Shown: positions 56,701 through 64,000 of the stretch, piece by piece
How the letters are laid out: each line of letters opens with the position of its first letter
Position numbering within the stretch: position 1 is the first letter of the stretch
Assembly (NCBI GenBank): GCA_023014365.1
Contig: JAEBUN010000022.1
Span: 744,001-808,000 of the forward strand
Reading direction: 5' to 3'
DNA: 64,000 nt
Source of the DNA: Lepiota brunneoincarnata
Taxonomy: Eukaryota; Basidiomycota; Agaricomycetes; Agaricales; Agaricaceae
Translations under genes and position numbers: made by a program
Notes under the pieces: model-generated
Told to the model about the DNA's origin: nothing
Databases searched by the model: none
What the model saw: only the letters and a program-made list of their open reading frames with translations

Positions 56701-57401
56701 AGAAAAGATGGACTACAGTAGCACCCTCCGTTTTCTGGGCTGAACGAGTATCCATTCAAAAATCTACGGGGTACTCACCTTATTACATAGCACATGGCAT
56801 TGAACCCCTCCTTCCCTTCGATCTCGCTGAAGCTACATACCTCGCACCAAATCTCACAAAGCCCCTCTCAACAGCCGATCTCCTTGCAGCCTGGGCAATT
56901 CAGCTTCAAAAGCGGCCACAGGACCTGACAAAGGTTAAGGATATGGTACTCAAGGCTCGTTTTGAGTCTATACGACAGTTCAACGAGAAGTATTCTAATT
57001 CAATTCGGAACTTTGATTTCTCACCTGGCTCTCTTGTTTTGGTCAGAAATTCACGATACGACCACGATGTGGGCAGCAAGACCAAGCCTAGGTATTATGG
57101 GCCACTCATGGTACTCAGGAAGACAACTGGAGGATCATACATTCTTGCCGAGCTCGATGGCTCAATCTCCAAGCTTCGCTTTGCAGCCTTCCGGCTCATC
57201 CCTTATCACCCACGCGATCTTCGCATGATACCGGTCACGAAAATCACGGATATGCCACCTGAGGCCCTCGAGGAGTACACATATGACACGGAACCTTCCC
57301 ATCGAGATGAGTTACAGCGAGTGACAGCTGACCAGGACCAATCCCCGCATATCGAAGGCTCGATCCTATCTTGGGATGTAACTCCCATCGAGCCGAATTA
57401 G
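53748..57401 (+). CDS. pol: Gypsy-2 pol: reverse transcriptase, RNase H, integrase
   Basis: One open frame of about 1,217 codons from the slip site. RT has YEPSNLSYRSRWFCV (54,410), LTSIPMGY and the catalytic FVDD (near 54,780). RNase H starts at LGVDTSKIAVGYIL (55,290) and ends near the conserved KEHGPDGLSR (55,616). Integrase has HDEMGHKGIF with CHKC (56,170-56,290), catalytic YIDT (56,365), VTDNGPAF (56,538) and NSRANGPVERRH (56,623), and a C-terminal RYYGPLMVL segment without a chromodomain. All catalytic residues of the three enzymes are present, so the enzyme set could be active. No ATG near its start supports expression as a frameshift fusion with protease. Copying takes place inside gag particles and integration in the nucleus. 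Confidence 0.95.
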   Translation, partial: LDIDDSAHHSRGDSIALPNSHTHNTPSHQNVPNSTINLSLSMISPIAFTSTPFPPLHQPQEIYEINLSEISHYNHTVSNHAYKKVANRIKPVATTLPEDYRIIRRIPTDPLENIPTLPIFPPNFSPGSRYTLERKTAMDVNPDGFLWPEEEKLIHYLIRTQELGFAWSEDEKGKFSSEYFDPIVIPTIEHVPWLLRNIPIPPGNFQRVVEVIKAKIAGGVYEPSNLSYRSRWFCVLKKDGKSLRLVHDLQPLNAVTIKDAGVPPIVEIYAESFGGRGCYGIFDLFVGFDQRALAPESRDLTTFQSPLGTLRLTSIPMGYTNSMQIQQGDLTFLLQDEIPHTALPFVDDVPIKGPKTRYEINDGYETIAENPGVRHFVWEHLQNVNRIIQRIKHAGGTFSGPKSRFCTPSAVVVGHLCTYEGRLPDTSRIQKVLDWPPCSTVTEVRGFLGTLGTFRIFLQDFAAISRPLVKLTKKGVDFEFGNAERAAMDVLKELARNSPCIQAIDYTSANEVILGVDTSKIAVGYILSQLGDDTKRYPSRFGSITLNKRESRYSQAKLELFGLFRALKDVRIWIIGVGNLVVEVDAKYIKGMINNPDIQPSAAVNRWISAILLFDFRLRHIPGKEHGPDGLSRRPRAPEDPEINDDYEEWIDSANSFSNSCPHHPSAPSNDSWWPWASNTFAIEVLNEIGTLQASVYSLGYPTPSNIIPRSANIEILSSETSPPSTSSPPTIPRSDKAKLRDLELKQVQAFLSDPIRPLDKADDAFKRFIRFASGFFVRDGRLWKKDLKMKHKLVVPEKNRYKLIRQAHDEMGHKGIFTVCIRLLERFWWPHLDQDVRWYIQTCHKCQTRLSHHFYIPPTVPTPFTLFRKAYIDTMFMPKSNGYRYIVHARCSLSSYPEWRMLRLENARTLGTFVFEDILCRWGAIEEIVTDNGPAFIQAVEFLAQKYKINHIRISPYNSRANGPVERRHFDVREALVKAAEGDEKRWTTVAPSVFWAERVSIQKSTGYSPYYIAHGIEPLLPFDLAEATYLAPNLTKPLSTADLLAAWAIQLQKRPQDLTKVKDMVLKARFESIRQFNEKYSNSIRNFDFSPGSLVLVRNSRYDHDVGSKTKPRYYGPLMVLRKTTGGSYILAELDGSISKLRFAAFRLIPYHPRDLRMIPVTKITDMPPEALEEYTYDTEPSHRDELQRVTADQDQSPHIEGSILSWDVTPIEPN

Positions 57402-57578
57402 GTGTTCAACCACCTCGTTCACCACTTCCTCTCATCGCTGCCAATATCACAGTACCTGCCCACAATAACTCTTTGACGCTCTTCCCACCTCTCTTTCCCA
57501 CAATTCTGGCTCCCCTCAAACACTTGCAAACCCACCGTCGCTCTGACCGGGAGGTCAGTTTCTTAAGTACCCAGGAGA

Positions 57579-58292
57579 TGTAGAGGTGGGCAAGCAGCTA
57601 CACCTGCAAAGGCTGCCCTATGCCACCTCTTGTAGGACTCGGAACCCGAACTCAGAACCTGAAATCCAAACTCGGATCAAGAAACTCGGAGCGCCCAGCT
57701 GAACAAAGCCATTATCATTTTGCGACATATCCCTTTCACTCGAAACCTCTTACATTCCCTAACAAATAAATTTTCACTACTTTTCTATTCCTTTCCCTGA
57801 ACTTGAACCATAGCATAAGTTTTCTCCCCATATATAGACTCCTCTGAGCCTCGCATACCACCCCTTTCATCTTTTCTATTCTGTTTTCCCATTTCCCTGT
57901 TAACGTAGTCGTGAAAACTTCACAATCTCTCCTGTTTCACGTTCCTTATTCTCCAGATTTGTTCTAGTATAATTATCTCTCGATTTTTCGATCTGTTTCG
58001 GTACAGAAAACATAGCTAGTACAATAATTTACTTGTATATAAAGTTCCGAGCTCACTTATGAGCTCGGCAGTCAATATAGGACCCAAAAACTCCCTCTCA
58101 GTCTCATTCTCCCTCTCTCTCTCGCTCTCTCACATATAACTTGTCTTTCTTGGTTTTCGAAGCCCAGTGGTTGTTTCGCCAACCACACTCGCCCCTTTGT
58201 TTGTTCGTGTTAGCGCTGTTTCGATCGTGTTTCGTTTGTGTTTCGGTTTCGTTTCGGCGCTTTTCACGTGCTGAGGAGTCGAGTTCTCTTCA
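57579..58292 (+). repeat. Gypsy-2 3' LTR
   Basis: 714 bp, about 99% identical to the 5' LTR by eye. Preceded by the short purine-rich CCAGGAGA, a weak polypurine tract. Only 177 bases separate it from the pol stop, so Gypsy-2 has no accessory region. Confidence 0.93.
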
Positions 58293-59332
58293 CTATGACT
58301 GAAGAAAATTGTGTAAAATTGCTTTGTATTCCTATCCTAATCAACCATACAGTCAGGGGGGGAGATAGGCAAGCAGTTTCTTGCCTCCCATGTAATTTAC
58401 AGATGAGTTTTTATAACAATATACAATTAACTTATGGGTATACCTGAAACAAGCATTCAGCAGTATCATTTTATTGTCTCTTCATCATTTAGGAGCATCA
58501 TTCTAGGAGTTCTGATATCAGTGACATAATTCACTCTCAGGAACTTGCTCCCTGAGTGCCTGGTTATTTATATCACAGCCAATTGGGTTAGCAAGTTTCC
58601 TTGCTAACTTTTATCTAAGGGTTTTTTATCTTTTTCTTGAATTCTCCACACCTGGGTTCTCAACCCTAATGTCCTAAAAGTTCACTTCCATAGCCTTTAG
58701 GCAGTAAACTAATATTAGAATTTAATTAACTTGTTCCATTCTTATCAATCTTTATTTTCTAGTCTATCATTTCTGGTCTCTTTTGTTACTATGAGGGAGC
58801 ACCCATCCCTGAGTACCCTCTTGGATACCCCCATCCAATCTTTTATCTTTCAATACCATCAGACCTGTTCCAAGGGAACATCCTTACCAGGAAATTAGCT
58901 AATTTCTAAATTCTCTTGTCAAGATTTGCTTCCAAAACCTGTTACTATAGCTAGGTACCATCTGAAGGTCATAAGTGTTACAACTTGTCCACTTTCTAGG
59001 GCAGAGGTGAAGAAATGGGTCTTTTGTGTAGTCATGAGTATCTTAACTAATATCTTAGTTAACACAGTATTGGATACAATGCTCAGGTACATTCATACCA
59101 GAGTCATTCTTCCATAGCCCTATTACTAATAAGTTAGTTAACAGCACTTTTTACTTGTCTGGGTGTTCTGGTTCTGTTTCTGAGATGTCTGCCTTCACAT
59201 ATTTTAGATAGTATTCTAATCTCTCACACCCAGTGTCTGACCATGGCCATATACTGATATTATTTGGTATTGGAGAGTTAGTTACTTTATTAGCTAGTGA
59301 TTTCACAAATGGAATGATTTTGTGGCACAACA
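58293..59332 (-). mobile_element. Reverse solo LTR of the Gypsy-1 family, second piece
   Basis: Continues from 50,644 (shared CTAT) through the rest of the reverse-complemented Gypsy-1 LTR to TGTGGCACAACA at 59,332, the counterpart of the TGTTGCGCCGCA start. CpG positions are again largely replaced. Confidence 0.88.
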
Positions 59333-59480
59333 ACAAAATGACCATCCCTTACCTCCCTGAGCAAAATGGCATTGCTGAGTGTGCCATTGCCATTTTCTTT
59401 GAGATGATCTGGTGCATGTTGCACACCAGTGGCATGGGGCCTTAAGAATTTGCTGCATGCAGTACTGCCACCTACCGCCC
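59333..59480 (+). pseudogene. Copia integrase core, second part
   Basis: Reads MTIPYLPEQNGIAECAIAIFFEMIWCMLHTSGMGP followed by a stop. LPEQNGIAE contains the third catalytic Glu of Copia integrase; the usual continuation after MGP is a Trp-Glu-Ala type block, here a stop codon then EFAACSTATY. The element ends soon after. Confidence 0.8.
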
Positions 59481-59584
59481 ACTACTGCCACCTTACATTA
59501 ATATTATAGACTTTATATACTTATAATCAATGTTAATACCTGCTAATAAACACTTGTTGTTACTCCAATACCATGGTTTAATGG

Positions 59585-59785
59585 CCTGCCACATATTATT
59601 ATACATAACTGCCAGGAATACTGTATCCTACCCCCACACTACTGTAACATTACTGTGCACTACTGCACACTACCACCACACTACAGCCAGGGTTACAGCA
59701 TGCTACTGTGACACTACTGTATACTGCTGCCACACTGCCACCAGGGTACAGTACACTACTATAACACTACTGCCAGGGTTTCTGA
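59585..59785 (+). repeat. Degenerate tandem repeat (actactg / cacactac)
   Basis: Irregular units of about 10 to 30 bases such as cattactgtgcactactgca and cacactactataacactact. It follows the end of recognisable Copia sequence and has no coding meaning I can support. Confidence 0.6.
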
Positions 59786-59839
59786 ACTGAAAGGATAATA
59801 GGTGAGGTGTTTGGGGGTTTAGGCATGCAAGCATCACAA

Positions 59840-60432
59840 TATCTGTCTGTTGTTGAGGCTTCTACCCAGTTTACGATTGGCCCATATAAAGAGATATATG
59901 CCAATCATCTACCTGTTCTATCATGATGGGACACTGTTTATCATTCCGTGAGTCCGCACCCTTCCCTAAAAATACAGGGTACAGCAGCTCCCCCATGACA
60001 ACATTAAAACATACAGAATCTTTAGTAGGCAATTGGTTTATCCTTTCCCCCTAGATTCCTTATTGGTATACAGCTGTGAACTTCATCACAGTTTTACGGG
60101 CGATGACTTTAGGTCTTTCCAAACCCTCCAGCCCTTTAGTTGCAATAGATTGGACAGCGTAAGTGACTAATCTGCACAATCTGGAAGTACCTCATCTTCT
60201 GTCAGGTGGATTGCAGTCATTGAATGCTTTTGCGTAGGCCCTGCTTTCTAATAACTGAATGCTCACACTGATTAAGGCATTGGGACAGGGGACACAGCTA
60301 ATCATCAATCTCCACGAAGCAGGTTGCAGGATGACACAGTCATTGGTTCCGCCGGAAATCTCTGAATTGTGTTTCAATAACATGGTTCAAGAAGCCAGTT
60401 ATCAACCGGACGGGGTTGATAATCAGGAGTGA
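59840..60432 (+). pseudogene. DUF6533-type membrane protein, C-terminal fragment (copy G)
   Basis: The plus strand reads KRYMPIIYLFYHDGTLFIIP (near 59,890-59,950), then after introns GTQLIINLHEAGCRMTQS (60,292) to a TGA at 60,430-60,432. Only the last three exons of the family remain. The N-terminal half is absent; the degraded Copia element lies upstream. It is on the strand opposite to copies E and F and more divergent from C and E than they are from each other. Confidence 0.65.
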
Positions 60433-60929
60433 TCCCCTCAGGATGATATATCGGAGGAACTGTGCCTGCACGCGTAGCAACATGCGTATCCTCCCGCCAC
60501 CCTCTTACCTGCTTTCAGTACGATATATTGACAACACCCACAAGATCAAAAAATTTGTGTCCAGGCTTCCCGCTGACACATTGCCCATTCCTAACCCATT
60601 TTCTGTACTTCCTCACTGTCCCATCTAACTACCCTATTTACTTCCCTTCACAACATATTATAGGCTTCCCCTCAATAACTATCACGGACACGTATGAAAT
60701 GAAAGCTCGAGCACCCTGATGCCCTAGTCGCTGGACCTTGTGTCTCGCTCGCTCCCCCTCCATCCCTAGCATGTTAGTTAATGAACATATTACGCTTTGG
60801 ATGGAGATGGGTATTCCCCGCCTGAGTCATGGTTATCGCCATTGTCAAAGCTCTGTTCATGAGGTAGTGCAACCTTGATCATGTACGGCATCTCAGCTGT
60901 ATAAACAAAGCCACATCAGAATCGAGACG

Positions 60930-61235
60930 GCCTGCCTGATACTTAAGTAAGGATCTGGCTAAGGGATCGCACACAGACCGATATATGAAAACGCCGTGGT
61001 GTAAAAGTCTACGCAGTGAGCTGACCTCTCATCAGGCATCGTGCCATGAGGGGAACAAGTGGGAGGGATGCCCCAGGCCCAGCCCCCCTATTCTACCTAT
61101 CTGTATATTGATTCATACTCCCCCCCAAGCACCTTAACTTAGGTAGTCTAATTCTGTTGCTACACGAGCCAAGGCGGGTTATGGCAGCGGTTAAGCCCTC
61201 TGATGAGCCCCCTCGCAAGGGCGAAACCTGAATAT
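60930..61235 (-). repeat. Dispersed repeat R1, longest copy
   Basis: Combines the part found at 23,685-23,775 (here 60,930-61,010) with the reverse complement of the part at 19,556-19,825 (here 61,003-61,225), showing that both are pieces of a single element of at least 300 bp. Confidence 0.65.
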
Positions 61236-61589
61236 GTTCCCTCAGTGTTGTTTTAGTAATGTCATTGGGACTTCCCTTTCCGTCCATTCAGAAATACAAC
61301 GACACCATGACCGGCAACATGCAAATGGCCAGCAACATAGTGTCGGCCGAGGCCACACCTAGGCACCCAAAAGAACAGAAAAGCAGAATAAACAGGTATG
61401 CATTGCCCACCTATTCGATCCAACCCCCGACCTATGCTTCTGGTCAAGTAGATAAAGATAACCGGTTGTGACTGTGCATGTGCATCATGACATCACGCAT
61501 TCCAGTTATCGCTCTTGTCGAGCCCACTCTTAAGTCACCACGGCTCTCACTCCATCCAAGAATGCTGCCAAAGTAACCCTGACCCTCTT

Positions 61590-61716
61590 ATCTATGCTTA
61601 ATTGATTCGAAGACAGATGTGTAGATACCCGAACAAAAATCGAATCTGAATTCAAGATGGGACCGATGGCGCAATGAGTGACCCAGGTTCTCCGTACAAT
61701 GACCAGATACCTATAG
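61590..61716 (+). repeat. Dispersed repeat R2, third copy
   Basis: Near-identical to the GH3 3' flank at 15,818-15,905 joined directly to the motif near 16,045-16,076 (ccaggttctcc to acctatag), where Gypsy-3 has inserted. Confidence 0.7.
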
Positions 61717-62135
61717 TGTTATCAGAAGTCCCCTTAAATTCCCCTTATCAGAAGCCTCACCGGAAGGAACTCTTATCAGAAGCACCCAAGTAATATAAAT
61801 AGATAGAAGACCTGTCATCCTGAAACCATCAGAAGAACTATCAGAACAATCTATACTTAGATAGATAAGGATATGACTCACTTACCTGGGTCCAGACATA
61901 TATAGTAGGAGCACAGCCACACATAGTAGTATATAAGGATACTGTACCATACCCTTGTATCCTTATCTTAGTGTTATACAGTTCTTGCCTCCTATACCTC
62001 TTTGCCCTTAAAACCGGCTGGACTATAGTGCTCCGTCGTCTCTAAGTCACGCCTAGTAGGACAAGACCAAGTCTGTATAGACATCTTGCCACGAACGCCG
62101 TGCTACTCAAGAGCGAACCCCTAACCTGGGTAACA
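61717..62135 (+). repeat. Gypsy-3 5' LTR (Z family)
   Basis: 419 bp, TGTTATCAG to GGGTAACA, matching solo LTRs Z1 and Z2. TATATAA at 61,930-61,936 is the likely TATA box. The sequence TATCTTAGTGTT at 61,964-61,975, about 34 bases downstream, would be near the transcript start. Confidence 0.9.
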
Positions 62136-62136
62136 A

Positions 62137-62148
62137 AACACTAAGATA
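62137..62148 (+). other. Putative self-priming site of Gypsy-3
   Basis: AACACTAAGATA, one base after the LTR, is the exact reverse complement of TATCTTAGTGTT (61,964-61,975) at the predicted 5' end of the transcript. No TGG start typical of tRNA priming is present. The arrangement equals that of the self-primed fission yeast element Tf1. Confidence 0.6.
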
Positions 62149-62213
62149 CTCTTGCTGCTTATCCTCTGCTCGCCCTCTGCTCTGCCGACGTACTGAACGC
62201 GTCGAGGTACTCT

Positions 62214-62471
62214 GTGTCGCCAATTACGACGTTCTCTGTAGCCGTTGCTACGATCCTATCCATTCCCCTCCTGCCATCAAACCTGGCTCACCTCCTCATA
62301 TTCGTCTTTACGACAACTGCCACCCTCCTCGCCTATAGAATCATCAACCTAGAACTCGAACAGATCACGTGCCCCTGCCACTGCTGTGTCGTCAGATCGT
62401 GGAACCTGTACTCAGGAATATCCATCGCCGCCCTTCAAATCTTCATACTTCTAGCGATAATTGATCGCTAG
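62214..62471 (+). CDS. Gypsy-3 hydrophobic leader frame upstream of gag
   Basis: The open frame runs from a TAA near 62,142 to a TAG at 62,469-62,471 and contains no ATG at its beginning (the first listed codon at 62,214 is GTG). It encodes two hydrophobic stretches, about VATILSIPLLPSNLAHLLIF and IAALQIFILLAI, with a CPCHCC cysteine patch between them. The gag frame continues in the same phase directly after the TAG. It is either an N-terminal extension of gag now cut by a stop, or a separate leader peptide. Start codon use is unknown; splicing or a non-ATG start may be involved. Confidence 0.4.
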   Translation: MSPITTFSVAVATILSIPLLPSNLAHLLIFVFTTTATLLAYRIINLELEQITCPCHCCVVRSWNLYSGISIAALQIFILLAIIDR

Positions 62472-64000
62472 ACACCCGCCACCACGCCACCAAAGAAATT
62501 CTCGGCCCGAGAATCCCCATCACCTCCCCCTCCTCCCAAATCGAGAAACAGAATCTCAGGATCAGGAACCCAGAACCCAGATCCCAGAAGAAACCCTATC
62601 CCCACTCAAACACCATCGCCGTTCTATCCTCCATCCCCATTCGATTCACCTACCCCACGTGCATCAACATCAACCCAACTCGTCACCACAACATACACTC
62701 GAACAAGTTTTGCTGAAGAATTAGCAGAACGACAAAGAATACAACACGAAAAAGAATTAGAAGAACATTACAAACAAGAAGAAGAAAAACACAAACAAGC
62801 CGAAGAATACCGTGCCAAAGTAGACCCATTAAACGACTACGAACTCCAAAGACTCAAAAACGCCCTCAAACAACCCAGAGGACTTTCCACATCAGAAGAA
62901 AACTTACTCACACGCCACGAATACGCCGTAAATCAAGGAAAAACTCCTCAAACCGATAATGACTCAGACGTCTACATCACAGACGACAACCAATCAGACC
63001 CCGATCCACAACCACCCGCATTACCCGCACCAACCGTACCCTTAACCCTACCGGCCCCACCTCCCCGACCAACACAACCTCCATCACCACCGCCGCCGCC
63101 ACCCGGACAACTACAAATAATGGCCGCCGCAGCTACCCCAAAGGAGTTAGGACTCCTCAAACCCATCGCCTTCAATGGAACTAGAAGACTATTCGAAGAT
63201 TGGATCTTCCAATGTGAAGTTTACGTGCTCGCCAATGCGACCACTTACAACACCGACCTCGCTAGGACTCTATTCGTCCTTTCGACAATGCAATCAGGAG
63301 ATGCCCGAGCCTGGGCTAGACAATACCTCCACGAGAGAAACGCCCAAACTCCACCAGGACAAACCATAGTCATGGAGTCATGGGACAATTTCACCGCCCG
63401 ACTTAGGGCCGACTTCACCCCAGCAGACGAACATGCGTACGCGCATACCAAACTCCAGACCCTGCACCAAACAGGCAAACCAATGACTGAATTCAATGCT
63501 CAGTTCAAAGAACTCGTCCGTCAATCCGGACTCACAGAAGATCGAACCCTAATCGATCTATATCGCAAAGCAATCGACCGCCGAATCGCCATGAAGATTG
63601 ACAAATCGGAAAACCCTCCGACAACCATCACCGCTTGGTATACCCGAGCCAATAAACTCGACGATAACTTCCGTCGAATTAATGCCCTCTACGGCGCCCC
63701 CAGAACCACGTTCCCCCAGAGGAACCAATACCAACCCAACCGCGGACTAAGCCGTCCAAACAACAACGTGCCCTATGCACAATTCTACCAAAGGAGCAAT
63801 GCTCCACGATTCACCCCACGCGACCCACACGCCATGGAAGTAGACCATGCTGCAATAGAAGAAGGATTCGAAGATCCTTACCCAGAAATCTCTCAACCGG
63901 ACTATGCCGAAGAAGAACTTCAAGATTCCTTGGAGATAGATGCCGTTGTCACTGGACAACAAATTAAAGCTTACCAGAACCAAGAATGCTTCCGATGCGG
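62472..64000 (+). CDS. gag: Gypsy-3 gag, partial at the window edge
   Basis: The frame is open from the TAG at 62,469 to the edge. Its first ATG is at 63,120, 216 codons in; before it lie a Pro-rich region, a Glu/Lys/Gln-rich coiled-coil-like segment (EELAERQRIQHEKELEEHYK) and another Pro-rich run. After the ATG, MAAAATPKELGLLKPIAFNG leads into a retrotransposon gag domain with FEDWIFQCEVYV and WARQYLHE, WDNFTARLRADF and FNAQFKELVRQSGL, typical of Ty3/Gypsy capsid. The last bases encode CFRCG, the start of a CCHC zinc knuckle. The protein forms the particle shell and binds element RNA. Confidence 0.88.

Larger units (their letters stand above)
50645..58292 (+). mobile_element. Gypsy-2, young 7.65 kb LTR retrotransposon
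   Basis: Two 714-bp LTRs (50,645-51,358 and 57,579-58,292) differ at only about seven positions, all transitions by my reading. The flanking CTAT (50,641-50,644 and 58,293-58,296) is a 4-bp target duplication in the Gypsy-1-type solo LTR. It encodes gag, protease and a complete 1,176-residue-plus pol with order RT-RH-IN, so it is Ty3/Gypsy. A single in-frame TGA in gag and otherwise clean frames suggest recent activity. Confidence 0.95.
46759..59480 (+). mobile_element. Degraded Copia element, fragmented by later insertions
   Basis: Pieces at 47,106-48,683, 49,106-49,132, 49,569-49,849 and 59,333-about 59,480 are collinear parts of one Ty1/Copia polyprotein (gag, protease, pre-integrase, integrase). 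Removal of solo LTRs Z1 and Z2 and of the reverse Gypsy-1-type LTR joins them: integrase text ending in GIIHDE at 49,848 continues as MTIPYLPEQNGIAE at 59,340. RT, RNase H and the 3' LTR are missing. The sequence is strikingly poor in CpG. Confidence 0.85.
60433..61716. other. Intergenic interval with dispersed repeats
   Basis: No gene recognised. Holds an R1 copy (60,930-61,235) and an R2 copy (61,590-61,716), then the Gypsy-3 insertion. A frame at 60,416-60,628 has no recognisable motif. Confidence 0.4.
61717..64000 (+). mobile_element. Gypsy-3, 5' part of an LTR retrotransposon running off the window
   Basis: A Z-family LTR is followed by a putative self-complementary primer-binding site, a hydrophobic leader frame and a Ty3/Gypsy-type gag that reaches the right edge. 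The rest of the element lies outside the window. Confidence 0.85.

Noticed and set aside
50641..58296. 5-bp rather than 4-bp target duplication for Gypsy-2
   Set aside because: Only CTAT is shared; the base before it differs (T on the left, A on the right), and the uninterrupted LTR sequence supports a 4-bp duplication.
1..64000. CRISPR array, prokaryotic operon or phage signals
   Set aside because: No spacer-repeat array, Shine-Dalgarno pattern or operon structure; intron-rich genes and LTR elements show a eukaryotic, fungal genome.

Overview
The window looks like a transposon-rich accessory region of a basidiomycete genome, most likely an agaricomycete. Host genes have many short introns of about 50 to 60 bases. 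They include families typical of mushrooms: several copies of a DUF6533-type multi-pass membrane protein, a large GBP/VLIG-like GTPase, a secreted GH3 beta-glucosidase and a fragment of a wax-synthase-like MBOAT protein. Species cannot be assigned from the sequence alone.

Left half (1-28.1 kb): an MBOAT fragment (-), a roughly 6.3 kb GBP-like GTPase gene (+, probably decaying), DUF6533 copy A (-), an intact-looking 12-exon-plus GH3 beta-glucosidase (+), DUF6533 copy B (-), DUF6533 copy C (+), then about 4 kb of gene-poor sequence with small dispersed repeats, and the 3' half of a further DUF6533 gene (copy E, -). Copies C and E with their 3' flanks form an inverted duplication.

Right half (28.1-64 kb): nested LTR retrotransposons. 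One DUF6533 gene is split into E (27.25-28.10 kb) and F (46.22-46.76 kb). Target-site duplications order the events: a 1.36 kb LTR-type sequence X (TSD CCATC), then a 340 bp solo LTR Y beside it (TSD CCCCA), then inside Y a 16.4 kb Gypsy element, Gypsy-1 (1.87 kb LTRs, TSD TCGC). A CpG-poor, decayed Copia element at 46.76-59.5 kb is broken by two solo LTRs (Z1, Z2) and by a reverse solo LTR of the Gypsy-1 family. That solo LTR contains a young 7.65 kb element, Gypsy-2 (714 bp LTRs, TSD CTAT). The window ends in the 5' part of Gypsy-3, whose LTR is the Z family.

The most unusual object is Gypsy-1. Gag, protease and polymerase lie in three successive -1 frames, each junction carrying a textbook slippery heptamer directly before UAG. 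Behind pol lie 5.7 kb absent from Gypsy-2: three short sense ORFs each with one hydrophobic segment, in the position of an env gene, and two antisense spliced genes that join into uninterrupted 337- and 403-residue reading frames while the element's own pol carries nonsense codons and a lost catalytic aspartate. Gypsy-3 has a primer-binding site complementary to its own predicted transcript start, suggesting Tf1-type self-priming. All functional statements are from reading motifs; no database search was possible.
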